Shown here: in pieces, positions 11,851 through 24,137 of the stretch
How the letters are laid out: each line of letters starts with the position of its first letter
Numbering within the stretch: position 1 is the first letter of the stretch
Origin: Letharia columbiana
Taxonomy: Eukaryota > Ascomycota > Lecanoromycetes > Lecanorales > Parmeliaceae
Length of the DNA: 64,000 nucleotides
NCBI RefSeq assembly: GCF_014066305.1
Contig: NW_023501059.1
Span: 186,001 to 250,000, forward strand
Reading direction: 5' to 3'
Translations under genes and position numbers: made by a program
Notes under the pieces: model-generated
Told to the model about the DNA's origin: nothing
Seen by the model: only the letters and a program-made list of their open reading frames with translations
Database searches by the model: none

Positions 11851-14368
11851 CTTGTCTCTCCGCCGAGCTCGATGTGGAGTTTCGTTTCAAACGGTAAGAG
11901 ACGAAAGTTGAGACGCATCGGATGCATCGAAGGGTTTGGAGCTCGGGGGTCAAGGATACGCATGGGAAGGGTATGAACTGAAGAAAGACAAGTGATAAAG
12001 GAGGATTGAGGACTGGCGAGGGTGCGTCAACGATGCTTTCTGGACAAGTCCACGAACGCTCTGACCCTGCATATCAGCACATGGCGAAGGGAACTGCACC
12101 AGCGTGAGGAGCACGAGCTTCATTTTCGGAGAACTTCAGAAGCTAGAAGTACTCGGTCACAACGAGGGAAAGCCTTGCCCTGGTAGACCAGATTCAATCT
12201 ATCCAACAGGTAAAGAGTCACGGAGAATTCCATGAGTTTCACTGATAGTATGAACCCCCCTTGGACCGCAAGAGCCATTCAAGGTTCAAAAGGAGAAATA
12301 CAACCGCGCAGAACTCCAAGCATTTCTTACAAAGTCAGCGAGCACTTAGACAGCCCCTCTCAATTCCCCCTCTCAATAGAGAACCAATGATCCCGACGGC
12401 CGTTGCGATGGACCCGAAGCTGGCGACAGCCCTAAAAACCCATCGGCCAAACCTGTCATGACGCCCCTGACGCGTCTGAGCCGCCGATACCCCAGTTACC
12501 CCAGCTTTTCACCAACTTCGGCGCTCGAGCACGATCTTCGCCCGTCGTTGCAACGCGGTAGGAATGCCGAAGAACACTCGTGCGGCCTTCCAGCGCTTCC
12601 CCAACCGACTCTACGAGTAAATAGTCTGCTCGGCTCGCTCTGTCAAACTCGGATGCGCTGATCCTTATTGGCATCGCACCAATCGATGTCCAAGAGGCTG
12701 CGTTGTCGAATGCGTTCGCTCGTGATTATGGAACTATAGTGCTCTGCCGCGAGTACCTTTAGGCGCATGGTGTCCTCGCTGACAAGTGTCAGCCAAACAG
12801 AAGGCTTTACTGGCTATCAACCACGGCAATAAAAAGTCCTGGTGTAAGAGCCATGGTCCCGTCGCCTAGAAGAAGACAGTCCAAAGTGGCGCTCGATCAA
12901 CTTGGGGGGACTGCTAGGTGTTGTGCAAGATCAGGAAAAGCAAAAACCAAAATGAAGCAAATAAAAGGCGGCCAAGAACGGAAGCAGGATCTTCAGCAGG
13001 GCATTGATTCCACTCTGGACGATCGATCGTGATCTTCAACACGTTGGAGCAGGTAAGAATGCAAGATAGGTCTCTACACTCTTCTGCATAGTGCCGAGGA
13101 TCCAGCCTTTGGATCGTTGCCAAGGCCGTGGGCGAGAGGTCTTTCCTTTTTTTTCTCCCCAAAAAAATCAAGAAAGACACCCGAAGCGGTATCAACGCAT
13201 AAAAAATCAACAAGTCCGTATTGACAGATAGAGTTTTTCGCTTTCCAAAACTCAAATTGGACAAATCTCTATTCGTGGAAACATCTTGTTTGGGATGAAA
13301 CCCAAGATCGACGGCACAAGATACAAATGCAACATCTCAGACTGCAAATTCCTTTCAACTCTGTCAACCGGTCTGTCGATTGCACCGTGGGGCTCGAAAA
13401 CTTTGCACCCTCCTTTCGCACGCCGTTCGTTGGCGTTGAGACTGCACGATGCAGCCGGAGCCATCTCGAATCTGGCGTTGAATCGTTGAGGGTGTGTTAA
13501 GACTGCTGAAAGACCAGAATAGTGGCGAAAGACATCAGAACAAGGAGATCGACCTTGTGACGTAAGACACTTTCATTGTGTCATGGGTCCTCGGTTTCTC
13601 TTTCCCGCTTCCAACTTTGGGACAAAAAGGTACAACGTCGGCCTGGGCTCCAGACAATCCTGTTGAGCAAGAGAGCCAAAAACCCAAGGCCAAAATCTAA
13701 GGTGTAGCAAAGACGGCTTGGTCTTGTGCTGTAGGGGGTCGATCGTTGCAGGGTTGCTGGAATTGTGACTGCTACGTTCCGAGTACTTATATACACGAGT
13801 CTGACGCTAGTCCCAATACGGCTTCCACAGACGTGTTGAAGATATTCCACCGTCCTCCGTTCAGTCCAGTGTTCCGTCATGTGTTGGGCGGGTAGACCGC
13901 TCCCCGTTTAACAGGAATACTTAGATGTGCCGGTCAACACTCTTAAATTGACATTATGTAGGTCGATTGGTCCATGCTTTCGGTCAGAGAGCTGTCAGGC
14001 GAGGGAGCAGAGTTGGCAGTCGAGGGGGTATCGATAACTAAAAATCGCCACGACGGGCTTCAAGGAGGAACTTTCTGAGTTTCTGATGCTTTTCCTGGGT
14101 CAGTTTCAATCATGAATGAAAGTTGATTGCGGGTTGATGCCCATCATCGAGACGTGAGAATGATAGGGTTCAGCGCCTTAGGCTGCCACTCTGTTTGACG
14201 CTTTCCTGCAGCGGCGCAGACGAAGCTAAGTATAGAACTGTAAAGATGTGTTCATGTAGGTTCCTCCAGCCCAATCCTCAAAAGAATGTGTTTGGACTCC
14301 GTCGTGGGGCAGCCTCAGTATTTTGATTTTGGGTGAAACTAGGTTTATAGAAAACCCATCGCTATGTC
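11851..14368. other. 2.5 kb without a supported gene
   Basis: Only short, overlapping open frames on both strands. Fragments around 12240-12650 have a protein-like composition but frames change often and no family is recognised. A t-run and a-run lie near 13144-13170. I see no tRNA, TIR or array here. Confidence 0.4.
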
Positions 14369-15279
14369 TTACCCTGGTTTTCCAGCATAACCGTACTTCG
14401 CTTTAGCCTTTCTCTCCTCGATCCTCTCTGCACTTTTTTCCGCAATAGCCGGTCCGTCAAAGACGTAAGTGACGCTGTCCTCTGCACGGACAGCCTTGCT
14501 CCATTTGCTGTAATTTGGCAACGCATCAAACCCCTTCAGCACGCTCTTTGGAATCAAACCTGTTTCGCCATACGTCTGGCATCGGATCACGAATGGTGCT
14601 ATCAAGGCCTGCATGTCCAATTAGCCGTCTACGACTCTCATCCTCGAATGCTTCAACGGTAACACCAGTCACGTACCTCCGCGAGCGTAATGCTTTCACT
14701 ACCTCCAAAGAAAGGTCCAGCACCCTCCAACATCGGCTCAATCTCTTTCTTCACAGCCTCGACCAGTTTCCCGCCCAGCTGCTCCTTCTCCTCCCCCTCC
14801 GCCATCATGACCGGAACCGTATGCGTATTGATCTTCCCCACCCATGTATCGGCGAAGAATGCTATCCTTGCCCTCGTCAACGCACTCGTTGGACTTTCCC
14901 TACTCGCAGGCCAGAAGCTTGAGTTGGGGAACATATCCGCGAGGAAGGTGCTGACGATAGCGGATTCGGTGACGATCTCATCCTGCAGGATGCCATTGGA
15001 GATTCTCATGCTTGGGACGAGTCCCCGCGGGTTTATCTCGAGGTACCAAGGCTCGCGAGGGCGGTCAAGAGGGATGATGACTTCTTCGTATGGGACTCTG
15101 AGGGCGCGGAGGGTGATGTGGGCGCGGTGGGCCCATGGGCAGCCGTGATTGGTATATAGAATTACTACGGGAGGGAGTCAGTTTGTAGGGTACTTTTTCA
15201 GGTTGGGAGCATTACTTTTGGGAGCGATGCCATTGCTGGAGTCTGTCCCATTGGAGACATGATGAACATTTGCAGACAT
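14369..15279 (-). CDS. Omega-class-like glutathione S-transferase
   Basis: Cytosolic GST of about 263 residues in three exons (15279-15216, 15164-14677, 14608-14369), with introns of 51 and 68 bases that have canonical ends and phases. The N-terminal thioredoxin fold carries CPWAHR at residues 30-35; a Cys at this position is typical of omega-type enzymes, which do thiol transfer and dehydroascorbate or quinone reduction rather than classic conjugation. It is followed by EINPRGLVPSMRI (the cis-Pro VP that holds glutathione) and a helical C-terminal domain. The C-terminal tail is Lys/Glu-rich. The start is the first ATG in frame with a 21-residue polar leader before the fold. It is intact, unlike the ECM4-like relative at 6.8 kb. 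The substrate cannot be told from sequence. Confidence 0.9.
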
Positions 15280-15956
15280 GTTGCCGTATTGTAGGTCTAG
15301 CTAAAGGGTATATGATCAGTCAAACGGCTTGACTGTCAAGGTGATGAAAGTTGAGAGTTGCGAGCTGCGAGCTCTGTACAAGTAGAGCAGCTTCATTTTC
15401 GAATTACATTATTAATGCACGTCACGCCATCCGGAGATAAAGATAGGTCTCACTCATCTCAGGCTCTCAAGCATTTAGACACGCTTAGCGGGGTATCCTA
15501 TGAGCCAAACCTCACACTCGTTCCTCGCTTCGGGGGCCAATCATATCGCAAGCTCAGTGCGGCATGAAAACTACCCCTCCCAAAGATAAGCTAATCGCTG
15601 CTAGCGCAAAAGCTAGGGAACACAATCTTCTCGCGCAGGACTGAGAACTTCCTCCGTTCTTCTCATCATCGACAACACCCGAAATCCAGAAAGATCATCG
15701 TGACTGAAAGCACCGGCTCTGCGAAGCAGTCAGTCTGCAGACATCGCAGGGTAACCCTAAGCGCATCGAGAAGACAACAGTGAGTTGCGTCTTTCCTTTC
15801 CAATCCTGATTGAAATCTCTTTGCAAAAAGATCTTTTTTCTCCTGTTATCCAGCATTCACCGTTCTCCGCAATTCCCTCGACTTCCACAATGCTGACTAA
15901 TCATACCAGATCACTCCGGAACCCTAGCCCTAAGAGCATTATTTACACTTGCAGCC
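15280..15956. promoter_or_regulatory. Shared divergent promoter region (GST / Spt10-like)
   Basis: 677 bases between two divergently transcribed genes, so it must hold both promoters. No TATA box is obvious. An acceptor-like ttgcag lies directly before the Spt10-like ATG, so a 5' UTR intron is possible. Confidence 0.5.
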
Positions 15957-17750
15957 ATGCCGGCGATGTTGGAAGACCCCACGGCTCCGGCCATCTACCG
16001 TGTCTCTGGCAATCCTCCCTACCCTACGCCTGATGATCCGCAAATACCGCACTCCATAGTTCCTCGCAAGGTTACTCTCCGCGATCGCATAACCATCGCC
16101 TCCCTGCTCCCCTTCTCCACCCCCACTGCCGTTCCCGCACGCCTCCTCTCGTACCTCTGCTCCCAGCTAAATCTCGAAATTGAAAAAGGAGACACTTACC
16201 CCATGATGACCTCGATGTCTGTTTCGACATTCGGAACTTACTGGTTCCAAAATTTTGGCGCGATCATGTTGCTAGGGGAGGTGGAAAGTGTAGAGCAAGT
16301 CTGGGAAATGGAAGATGGAGGGGAGGGGTGGGAAAAAACCTGTCTGGGAAGCTTTTACGTCAAGCCAAACTATCCCGGAAGGAGTAGTCATATTTGCAAC
16401 GGAGGCTTTCTAGTGACAGAGGCAGCGAGAAACAAGGGAGTCGGAAGGTTGATGGGAGAAGGGTATCTAGAGTGGGCTCCCAAATTGGTATGTCCTCTCC
16501 TTCCCTCTGCAAATGCTCTCCACAGCCATTTCACAATCTGCCCACTGATCCTGATTCAACCTTTCTCTCTTTTTTCTCTTTGAAATTTCTCTCTCGGATA
16601 GATCAAGTCTGAGACAAAAGGCTTATCTAGTATAAACTACCAGGGCTATACCTACTCAGTTTTCAACCTCGTCTACGAAACCAATGTAGCATCATGCCGA
16701 ATCTGGGATGCCCTCGGCTTCAAACGCATCGGCCGGATCCCCTCGTGCGGAAACCTCCGCTCCTCTCCTAATGAATTAGTCGAAGCCATAGTGTATGGCC
16801 GTAGTCTAGGTTCTGACGCCGAGGACATTGTCAGTGAAGAACGCTTTGACAAAATCCGCTACTATCTCAAGCACGGAACCTATCCAAGTGGTGCTGACCG
16901 GGCGGAGAAGTCCAGACTGAGGAGTGCAGCGACGCACTACAAGCTCGTTGGTGGGGAAGAAAACGGGGGAGGTGAAGAGAAGCTAATGCTTAAGGATAAA
17001 GAGGTGGTGAGTGATCCGCAGCGGCAATATCAAATCTCGAAGCAAGTGCATGCACAGCAGCACGGCGGTATCAATAAAACCACGGCTACGATTGCGGAGA
17101 GATTCCATTGGGTCAGGATCAAGGAGACTGTCAGTCTCGTCATCAAGAACTGTCCAGACTGCAAAGATACAGCTGCCAAGGCACCTACCGTACGGCCAAT
17201 GGGCGAGGGGCCTGGCCAGTTCAGGAAAGCTGCCTTTGCGAATGGACAGAATGGACCGAACGACCCCAACAGCATGATCGAACGGCTCGTCAACTTCGAC
17301 CAAATGGACCCGCATCCCGGGCTGGATCAGAAAGATCTCTCCATCTCAAGAAGTCCAGAGATGGACCATCACGCACCGACAGCGATGATGCGCCGGCTGC
17401 AGGACTTCAACGGCATCCCTGTCGACCCGCAAATTGATCCGCGGATAATCCAGCAACAGCACGGAGCCGGCCATTACGGTGGCGAGGACTATACGGGTGC
17501 GCATAGAGTCGAGAACCGATATGTTGATTTGGACATGGATGGGTCGCAGCATCAGCACCTGCCTATGGCGATGGCGACGGAGAGGCATGTGAGGAAGGGG
17601 GATGAGCCGACAGGATATCAGACACAGGGCATGGCGCATGAGGCGAGGATGCAAGATGGGAACGCCTACAAGGATGAGAGGATGCACGATGGGGACGACT
17701 ACAAGACCGAGAGGGAAATAGATTTCCAAGAGCTTTTGAGAAACTCGTGA
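15957..17750 (+). CDS. SPT10: Spt10-like GNAT acetyltransferase with integrase-type HHCC zinc finger
   Basis: Nuclear protein of about 545 residues, exons 15957-16487 and 16644-17750. The N-terminal half is a GNAT acetyltransferase (SFYVKPNYPGRSSHICNGGF, then RNKGVGRLMGEGYL as the acetyl-CoA loop, then YTYSVFNLVYETNVAS). The second part has a zinc finger with H313-x3-H317 and C347-x2-C350, the layout of retroviral integrase zinc domains. In yeast Spt10 this finger binds histone-gene upstream activating elements, and the acetyltransferase domain supports histone gene activation. The C-terminal 150 residues are polar and probably disordered. The acceptor at 16641-16643 restores the family sequence KLGYTYS. 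An alternative acceptor at 16599-16601 would add 14 residues in frame. Family membership is inferred from the domain pair. Confidence 0.82.
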
Positions 17751-19604
17751 TCCATGGCTGTTCCCTCTCATCCAAGAGGACACGCTCGTGTCCTACGAAA
17801 CCCTGGGTAGTGAAATACATGTACATATAGATCATTCACATAGCTTGATACCTCGTGCTTTTGGAAAGGCCTGTGGGAAGAAGTGATTGAGTCAAGCAAG
17901 GCGACAGTAAACCGCGGCGGCCCAAAACGAGTCAGGAATTCTCAAACCCTCGATCAAAAACAGCATCAAGTGGCGTATCTAACCTATCTAACGCGATCTT
18001 ACCACGCAGTTTCAATCACCATCAACGAACGATACCACCTCGATACCCTAGACCAACATGAGATTGAGAAGGTTTCAGCTCAGCCAATCACCATCTGTCC
18101 ACATTTCGCCTGTAGAGTACCAAGTGCCCGTACCTACCATACAGGTACGTATGAAAAAGCAGCAGTTGTCATTGAACCAATCTCTCTTGAGACACAAGTG
18201 CCATCTCACACAGATCACGCGATCGCGCCAGTTCGCTTTGGCCACGAAGGATGCCTCTTTATTTTTTTAATAAGATCTCCCCCTTCCCACCATGTCTTCT
18301 CGTCCCGACCAGAGTTTTCGAAGCCGAAGGGTCCGTATGCCGCAAGCGTTCAACTTCAATTTTCGTGGTTCATTACGAGTTCCGGGCCTGTTTTCCCGGG
18401 TGGGTTTGGCGGATTCAAAAACGTCTGGGATACTTGGCTTCGGGCATCTTTTTAGGAATAATGGGCGAATGGACGGTTCTACACCATGGTAGGATGGTTG
18501 GAAAAAGGACGATCGATGACAAGGATGGTTTGCATGGGCCACCATCCTTCTAGATCACACTGTTGTATGCCTGTGTTACTATTGTGACCCCATGTTCCCT
18601 TCGAGACCATTCACCCTCACACTAACAGTCTTCAGTTGGTGTCGACACCTCTCTCTTGGTTCAGTCACCCTCCCTCCCTTCTTGAAAGAGCTGAGCCTTT
18701 GTTGCGACGGAGACTAGGGGTTTTTGATGTTCTACAGTGCACGAGGACATGGTATAAACTCTTCAAGTCTCCAGGTGTCTTCTCTCTGCTTATTCTGCCC
18801 GTTACACACCCAAGTACATCTGAACCTATACGTATCATCCATCCATAAGCCTCAAACAACCGCGGTCATGAAGATCAACGTTACTTGTGTTCACTCGCAC
18901 TATGTATGACCTTTGCTGGCGTCTCTCTCGCCGCCTTCGACACAATCCCATGATACATTGCTACCGCACTGAACTTGGCCTTGAAGGAAAGCTCCACCGC
19001 TCTCCCACTGCCACACAAGCCTCGGCCTAAAGCACGCACCCCAGGCAAGCTGGCATGAGGATTGGCAACCTTAGCTACCGGCGTCTTTTAAGATGAGTGC
19101 ACTCATAGGCAACAGCCCAAGAAGTCATCGCAATCGATGTCCAGAAACAAGCCGTTGTGTGGACGACAAACTTCGTACTTTGTGCTCATCCTGTCAAAGA
19201 CTCACGGTGTTCCTACCACCGCAGTTGCTTATTTTCCTGGCACAACGCCTGATCCATACCCGCCCGACCAGTTTACACACGTTGACATTACCCCTAATCA
19301 AGCTGCCACAGCGTTCCCACCGCCTCAGCTTTCCCTCAGTCTCCGCCGCAAGCCGCAACGCACTGCCCGGGTAGAATGGATCGAGAGCAAACGACGAAAG
19401 CACCGTTGTATAGTAACTGACTTCAGATGAATCGCTGCTCCGAGTCTCCCAGCCTGATGTAAAGACAGTTTCGACCTTGGGTATGCTGATGCGCTCACGT
19501 TGACGCCGCTGGTAAGAAGAAAGCGGACGGTCAACCGGTTGCTGAAAACTTTCATCTCTCCCTTCAATATTACTCGAACAGAGAGCAGATTCTAAGTTCC
19601 CCAC
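17751..19604. other. 1.85 kb intergenic, nothing recognised
   Basis: Overlapping short open frames on both strands with no family resemblance. No repeats or RNA genes seen. Confidence 0.4.
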
Positions 19605-20254
19605 TCACTTCTTCTCCAACGCAAACGTAACACTGTCAACTGTCAAAGGCTGCAGCTCCGGATCTCCTTGCACAAGCGTGACATCTTGGACCCTCCTCAA
19701 ACCCGGACGGGACAACCGCTTCGATCATCGGCACAGTCTCCACCGGCACCGCTGGAGGAGTGAAAGTAAAGCTCGCAACCGCAACCTCCCCCCTTTGAAT
19801 CCTGCAACGCTGATCGTGCACTGCATCGCCACTCCCGCGACCGCCTCGTCCGTATGCACCGCGCATCCTAACTAGAGACTATACAACGTGACTGCAGCCG
19901 ATGTTGACCTAGGGTAGATGAGGGTGATCGTCGGAGTGTCATTGGTCGCTTGTTCCTGGTCGGTGGTCAGGATGGCGATTGGCGGAGTGTGGGGCTCGAT
20001 CTCGCCGGCTGAGGAGAGTGGCAGTGCTGCTGAAAGAGAAGGCATCGTAGAAAAGGCCTTCGTAGACACCGGCACCGGTGGGACTGTCAAGGGGGAAAGT
20101 GGTAAGGCTGTCGAACTAGAGTAAGCACGGGTTGTGAGGCTTGCAAAAGGGAAAGGGTATGGAGCGGGCAACTGACGTTAGCAGTGGCGATGGTCGCGGA
20201 GACGAGGCTTGCCACTGCTGGGAGGGACAAGGGAGAAAAAGCTGATGCTTTCAT
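19605..20254 (-). pseudogene. Broken gene for a small secreted protein
   Basis: Starts at 20254 with a signal-peptide-like segment (MKASAFSPLSLPAVASLVSA), a 61-base intron (20176-20116), then FDSLTTFPLDSPTGAGVYEG and LFYDAFSFSSTATL. This fits fungal extracellular proteins that open with an FD..T....P...Y.GL..F pattern. The rest is recognisable only by changing frame: EIEPHTPPIAIL to VTLYSL, then an in-frame TAG (about 19874), LGCAVHTDEAVAGVAMQCTI, then FTFTPPAVPVETVPMIEAV, and finally VQDVTLVQGDPELQPLTVDS ending at 19605. I infer three single-base indels (near the ctctcctc run at about 20015, in the six-G run at about 19790, and near gggttt at about 19705) plus the nonsense codon. Function of the family is unknown to me. 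Confidence 0.62.
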
Positions 20255-21511
20255 CACGAAGTCGGTGGGAGTTACAAAAGCAACAATTCCCTACGCATAA
20301 CAACCGGTGAAAGCTAAGACTGCAACAACGAAGAACAGCAACCAACAGACAGATACAAAGCCGAAGAGGCGGCACCTTCGGACTCGGCAAACCTCTGAAG
20401 GTTGCAAACGACCCGTCAAAAACCTCGCCCGGTCATCCATGCTGTGCGAGCGCTTAATGCAAGCGCCTTGTTTTGATGTAACCTCCGAGAAGTCGTATTG
20501 AGGAGTAGTCGTAACAACAACAGTAGGTGTAGAAAGACTCAGACCGATCCCCACTTCCCAGCGAGCAATATTGGTCGTGTGATAATCTAGTGCTTAGCCA
20601 AGCTACGTGTAACACCCTCGCCGGATTGAGATGCGCGATTTTCCTATTTGCTCGGGTATCTGCTGTAGACTTCAGGGCAGGTAAGCACATCGTTCTTGGT
20701 CTTACGATCGATATGATCGGAAAGACAGACGTATACTTCGCAATGACTTCGGCTCGAAAGCGAAGAAATTAGTCGTACACTACCAAATAGGATATTCCCC
20801 ATTTAAAGAGCACATGCTCTACTAACCAATCAACCTACATACTTACATACACACCTACCTAACAACCTCACCAAACACAACAAATCGACGCCGTCACAAG
20901 TAGGCAAAGCACCCCTTCCCAACCACCCCAAGAATCGACCGGAGGAATTCGCGTGCTTTCCAACCCCGATGCTGACTGTGTTAAACAATCCCTCCGTTCC
21001 ATTAGACGCCCTAACCAGTTTGCTACATATCGCAATCTACCAAAACGCGTGGCTAGCTAGCTAGGTATGGATGGATGCAGGTACATAGTGATGTATTACC
21101 GCAACACTCCCTCACCCACCTCCACCTCTCCACCCGCGCCGCCACTTCCATCAAAGCCCAACCGACCGTCCACCCTCGACGGAATCAGCTCGAATGACAA
21201 TCTCTCCGAGCGTCGCCCTTCGAAACATCGGCCTATCGATCGAGCGGAGTGCCGATCGAACGATGCCCTTGGGCGCGATGGACGTGGTAAGGTAGGGAGG
21301 GACATAGATCAAAAACAAACATACCAACCGCCAACAATTCATACAACTCTTCGAAGAGAGAGGGCGGTCGTCAAGACTACTTCCCTCCCCTCCCCTGCCC
21401 TGCCCTCCTCTCTCTCCACCGAACAAAGCCTCGCAGCCTACCCATCTCGACCCTTCCCAACCAATTCAACCAACGAACTCCTCACTCTATCAACCTAGAC
21501 ATCAGACATCA

Positions 21512-21539
21512 CATCCCCATCCCCATCCCCATCCCCATC
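21512..21539. repeat. (ATCCCC)n microsatellite
   Basis: About 4.5 perfect copies of a hexanucleotide, visible directly. Confidence 0.9.
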
Positions 21540-21600
21540 AACCACGACCTACAAACCCGTCCCGATCAGACTCTCACTGCCATCCCATCACGATAACACA

Positions 21601-21618
21601 TATATACATACACACATA

Positions 21619-21656
<38 letters not shown>
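21601..21656. repeat. (CA)n microsatellite with interruptions
   Basis: Alternating C/A with a few T interruptions on the left and an uninterrupted (CA)n run on the right. Confidence 0.9.
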
Positions 21657-21657
<1 letters not shown>

Positions 21658-21722
21658 GATACACACAACATAGATACCAAACCCCCCCCCAAAGAAAAGC
21701 CCAATCGAGACAGCCCATCTCA

Positions 21723-21767
21723 CCCCATCCCATCCCATCCCATCCCATCCCATCCCATCCCATCCCA
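21723..21767. repeat. (CCCAT)n microsatellite
   Basis: About nine copies of a pentanucleotide, nearly perfect. Confidence 0.9.
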
Positions 21768-22207
21768 CCTCACCTTACTTAGCGCTCCGTATCAGCCAGC
21801 GGACACAGTGTCGCGAGCCGCGGGCTTTCAAACACTTGGCGGCACGGCCTTATCTCTTTCGTGACGGGCGGTCGAAAAAGTAGTCAGAGTGGTTTCAAGC
21901 TAAGGTAGCTTTGAAATGCGATGCAACAGCCTAGGTAAGTTCCAACGATTAGAGTAAATGTAAGGTGGATGACCTTGGATGCCGCGCCGCGATTAGATCT
22001 TGTTCTCCGGATTACGTAAAGTACTTTACTTGACACGTGGATCCCACAGTGATGATCGAGAAAGGGAGAGGTGAAGAGTAAGGCTCAATTTGGTTTCTCA
22101 CATGATGCACATGCTCAAGACACGACATATATACCCTCTACATTTGCAACCAATTTGCCATTCAGAACCAAAGCTCGCCACCGTTGCTCAAATACACAGA
22201 CAGCAAA

Positions 22208-24137
22208 TTAAACAACATTCCTCGCCGCTCGTACAAAGATACTCTTCCTCCGCCCAGCGGCCGCATCCTCCATCGGGTCCAAATCGAACGTCCGCATACC
22301 CGTCAACAGATCCATCTGGTGTGCCCGGACGAAGAATCCGCCCTTGTTCTTAGACCAGATCTTCCAGAAAACGTAGAGCGCGATGACGATGGGCGCGGCG
22401 AGATATTCTTGGAAGAAAGCGGTGGCGGTGGGAGAAGCGCCGGGGGGCTGTGATCAGAATCAGCATAATCATCATCTACAATTCGGGTATCAAAAGGGTG
22501 GCTTACGAATAGAGCTGTGTAGAAAGTGGCGATGAGGGCAATGATGTTCAAGAAGAAACCAATGTAACTGCCAATAACACCGAATTGAGCCCGGAATGGC
22601 AGTTCGTCTAAAGTGTGTCCCTGTACCATCCAGCCGCGGCGGAAGCGGATATGGGAAAGACAGATACTGCCCCAGACGAAGAAGTAAGAAAGACCGGAGA
22701 GAGCAAGGAGCCAGGCGAAGAAGGTAGAGCCGGCGCTGGCTTCGTTAACGAAGGCGAGAAGACCAAAGAGGAGTTGGATAACGATACACCAGATAGGGCG
22801 ACCTTTGCTGTCAATGTACATTAGGAATTTGGGGCCCATGTCCCTCGCTGCGAGCGCTTGCATGGTACGCGTGGAGCCGAAGGTACAGGAGTTTGCGACA
22901 CTGAGGACGGATATGGTGATGACGGCGTTGAAGACGGAGGGAAGACCGCTGACACCGGCCATTTGGATGGCAAGCACAAAGGGGGACGCCTTGGTGTTTG
23001 CACCGGATGAACCGAGGAGGTCTGGGTCGTTGGAGGGCAAGATCAGGCCGACCATGAACAGCGAGATGACGTAGAAACCTGAGATGCGCCAGAACACTTG
23101 CTTGGTAGCGGTTGGGAGCGACTTCCGCGGGTCAGCGGCCTCGGCGGCAGCAAGACCGACAAGCTCGGTACCGCCGAAAGCAAAGGCAGCGTTGACGAAG
23201 ACGGAGCAGAATCCTCTAAAGCCGTTTTTGAACGCTCCCGGATCGTGCCAGTAGTGAGCACCGAGGTATCCGCGGTTGACTTTGGTGTGGACCCCTCCGC
23301 AATCAACCACGACAGCGAAAATGATAAAACCGATGACGGCTACGACTTTGATAACGCCGAGCACGAATTCGACTATTGAGCGCGGGGTTTAGCCACCGAG
23401 AGACCACCACTTTGTGGGGCCTGGAAGACTAACCTTCACCGTATCCTCGCACACCGAAGAATTGAACCACGCACAGGAGGAAGAGGAAAACCGCGATCCA
23501 GACACCAATGTTTATCTCCTTCCAGAACGAAATTGTGATACCAGCAGCAGTGATTTCGAAGGGTAGAACGGTAAGCCATCCTAGAGCATAATCCCAGCCC
23601 ATTGCGAAGCCCCTGCCAATGTATGTTATTATCCCATTTTTACAGGTTCAAAGTATTGTGGAGTCGTACCAAGCTTCGTCGATGAATCGGCAACCGTAGG
23701 TGAAGAAAGCGCCGTTGACGGGGTAGAGGACGGCAAGCTCTCCCAGAGCTTGCACGGTAAAAAGCAACATGGCGCCGACAATGATGAAACCAAGGAGCTA
23801 GGAAATGCGGTCAGCAGTGCAACTATTGCGATGCTGTTGCTTGTCGCTATCACGTACCACACTGCCAGGGCCACCATTGTTAAACGATTGACCGGACCCC
23901 ACGAAGAGACCAGCACCAATCGAACCGCCTATTTTCCGACCGAATTAGATGAGGTCTTGCATATTCGGAGGCTTCGTTTTGGGAGTGTATACCGATAGCT
24001 ATCATCTGCATGTGACGACCCTTCAAGTTGCGTTGGAGACCTCCATTCGCAGGTGGCTCGGCCTCGAAGTCAGCATCGTGACTGCCATTGCTATCGTAGG
24101 TGACATCATCGAGAGGAACCTTCTCTTTTGTATCCAT
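22208..24137 (-). CDS. Amino-acid permease, YAT/APC family (GAP1-like)
   Basis: Plasma-membrane proton-coupled amino-acid transporter of 542 residues. Six exons (24137-23993, 23928-23858, 23797-23670, 23612-23434, 23372-22507, 22447-22208) join in frame through introns of 57-64 bases. The cytosolic N-tail (MDTKEKVPLDD...) is followed by LKGRHMQMIAIGGSIGAGLF, the family signature in the first helix, then about 12 hydrophobic helices, including GELAVLYPVNGAFFTYGCRF and FAFGGTELVGLAAAEA. The C-tail carries FRAQFGVIGSY and DLLTGMRTFDLD, typical of fungal general amino-acid permeases. Substrate range cannot be read from sequence. Arrestin-type adaptors such as the gene at 25.6-27.0 kb are known to drive ubiquitination and endocytosis of such permeases. 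The proximity of the two genes is suggestive only. Confidence 0.95.

Larger units (their letters stand above)
20255..22207. other. Intergenic, partly microsatellite
   Basis: No supported gene. The right part (21.5-21.8 kb) carries three simple repeats listed separately. The open frames at 21566-21768 are artefacts of those repeats. Confidence 0.5.

Noticed and set aside
12240..12660. Candidate short genes on both strands
   Set aside because: Frames change every 100-200 bases, there is no start context or intron logic, and no recognisable motif.
19194..19604. Minus-strand frame of 136 codons after the secreted pseudogene
   Set aside because: Begins just past the natural stop of the broken gene, with no motif or leader; likely chance.
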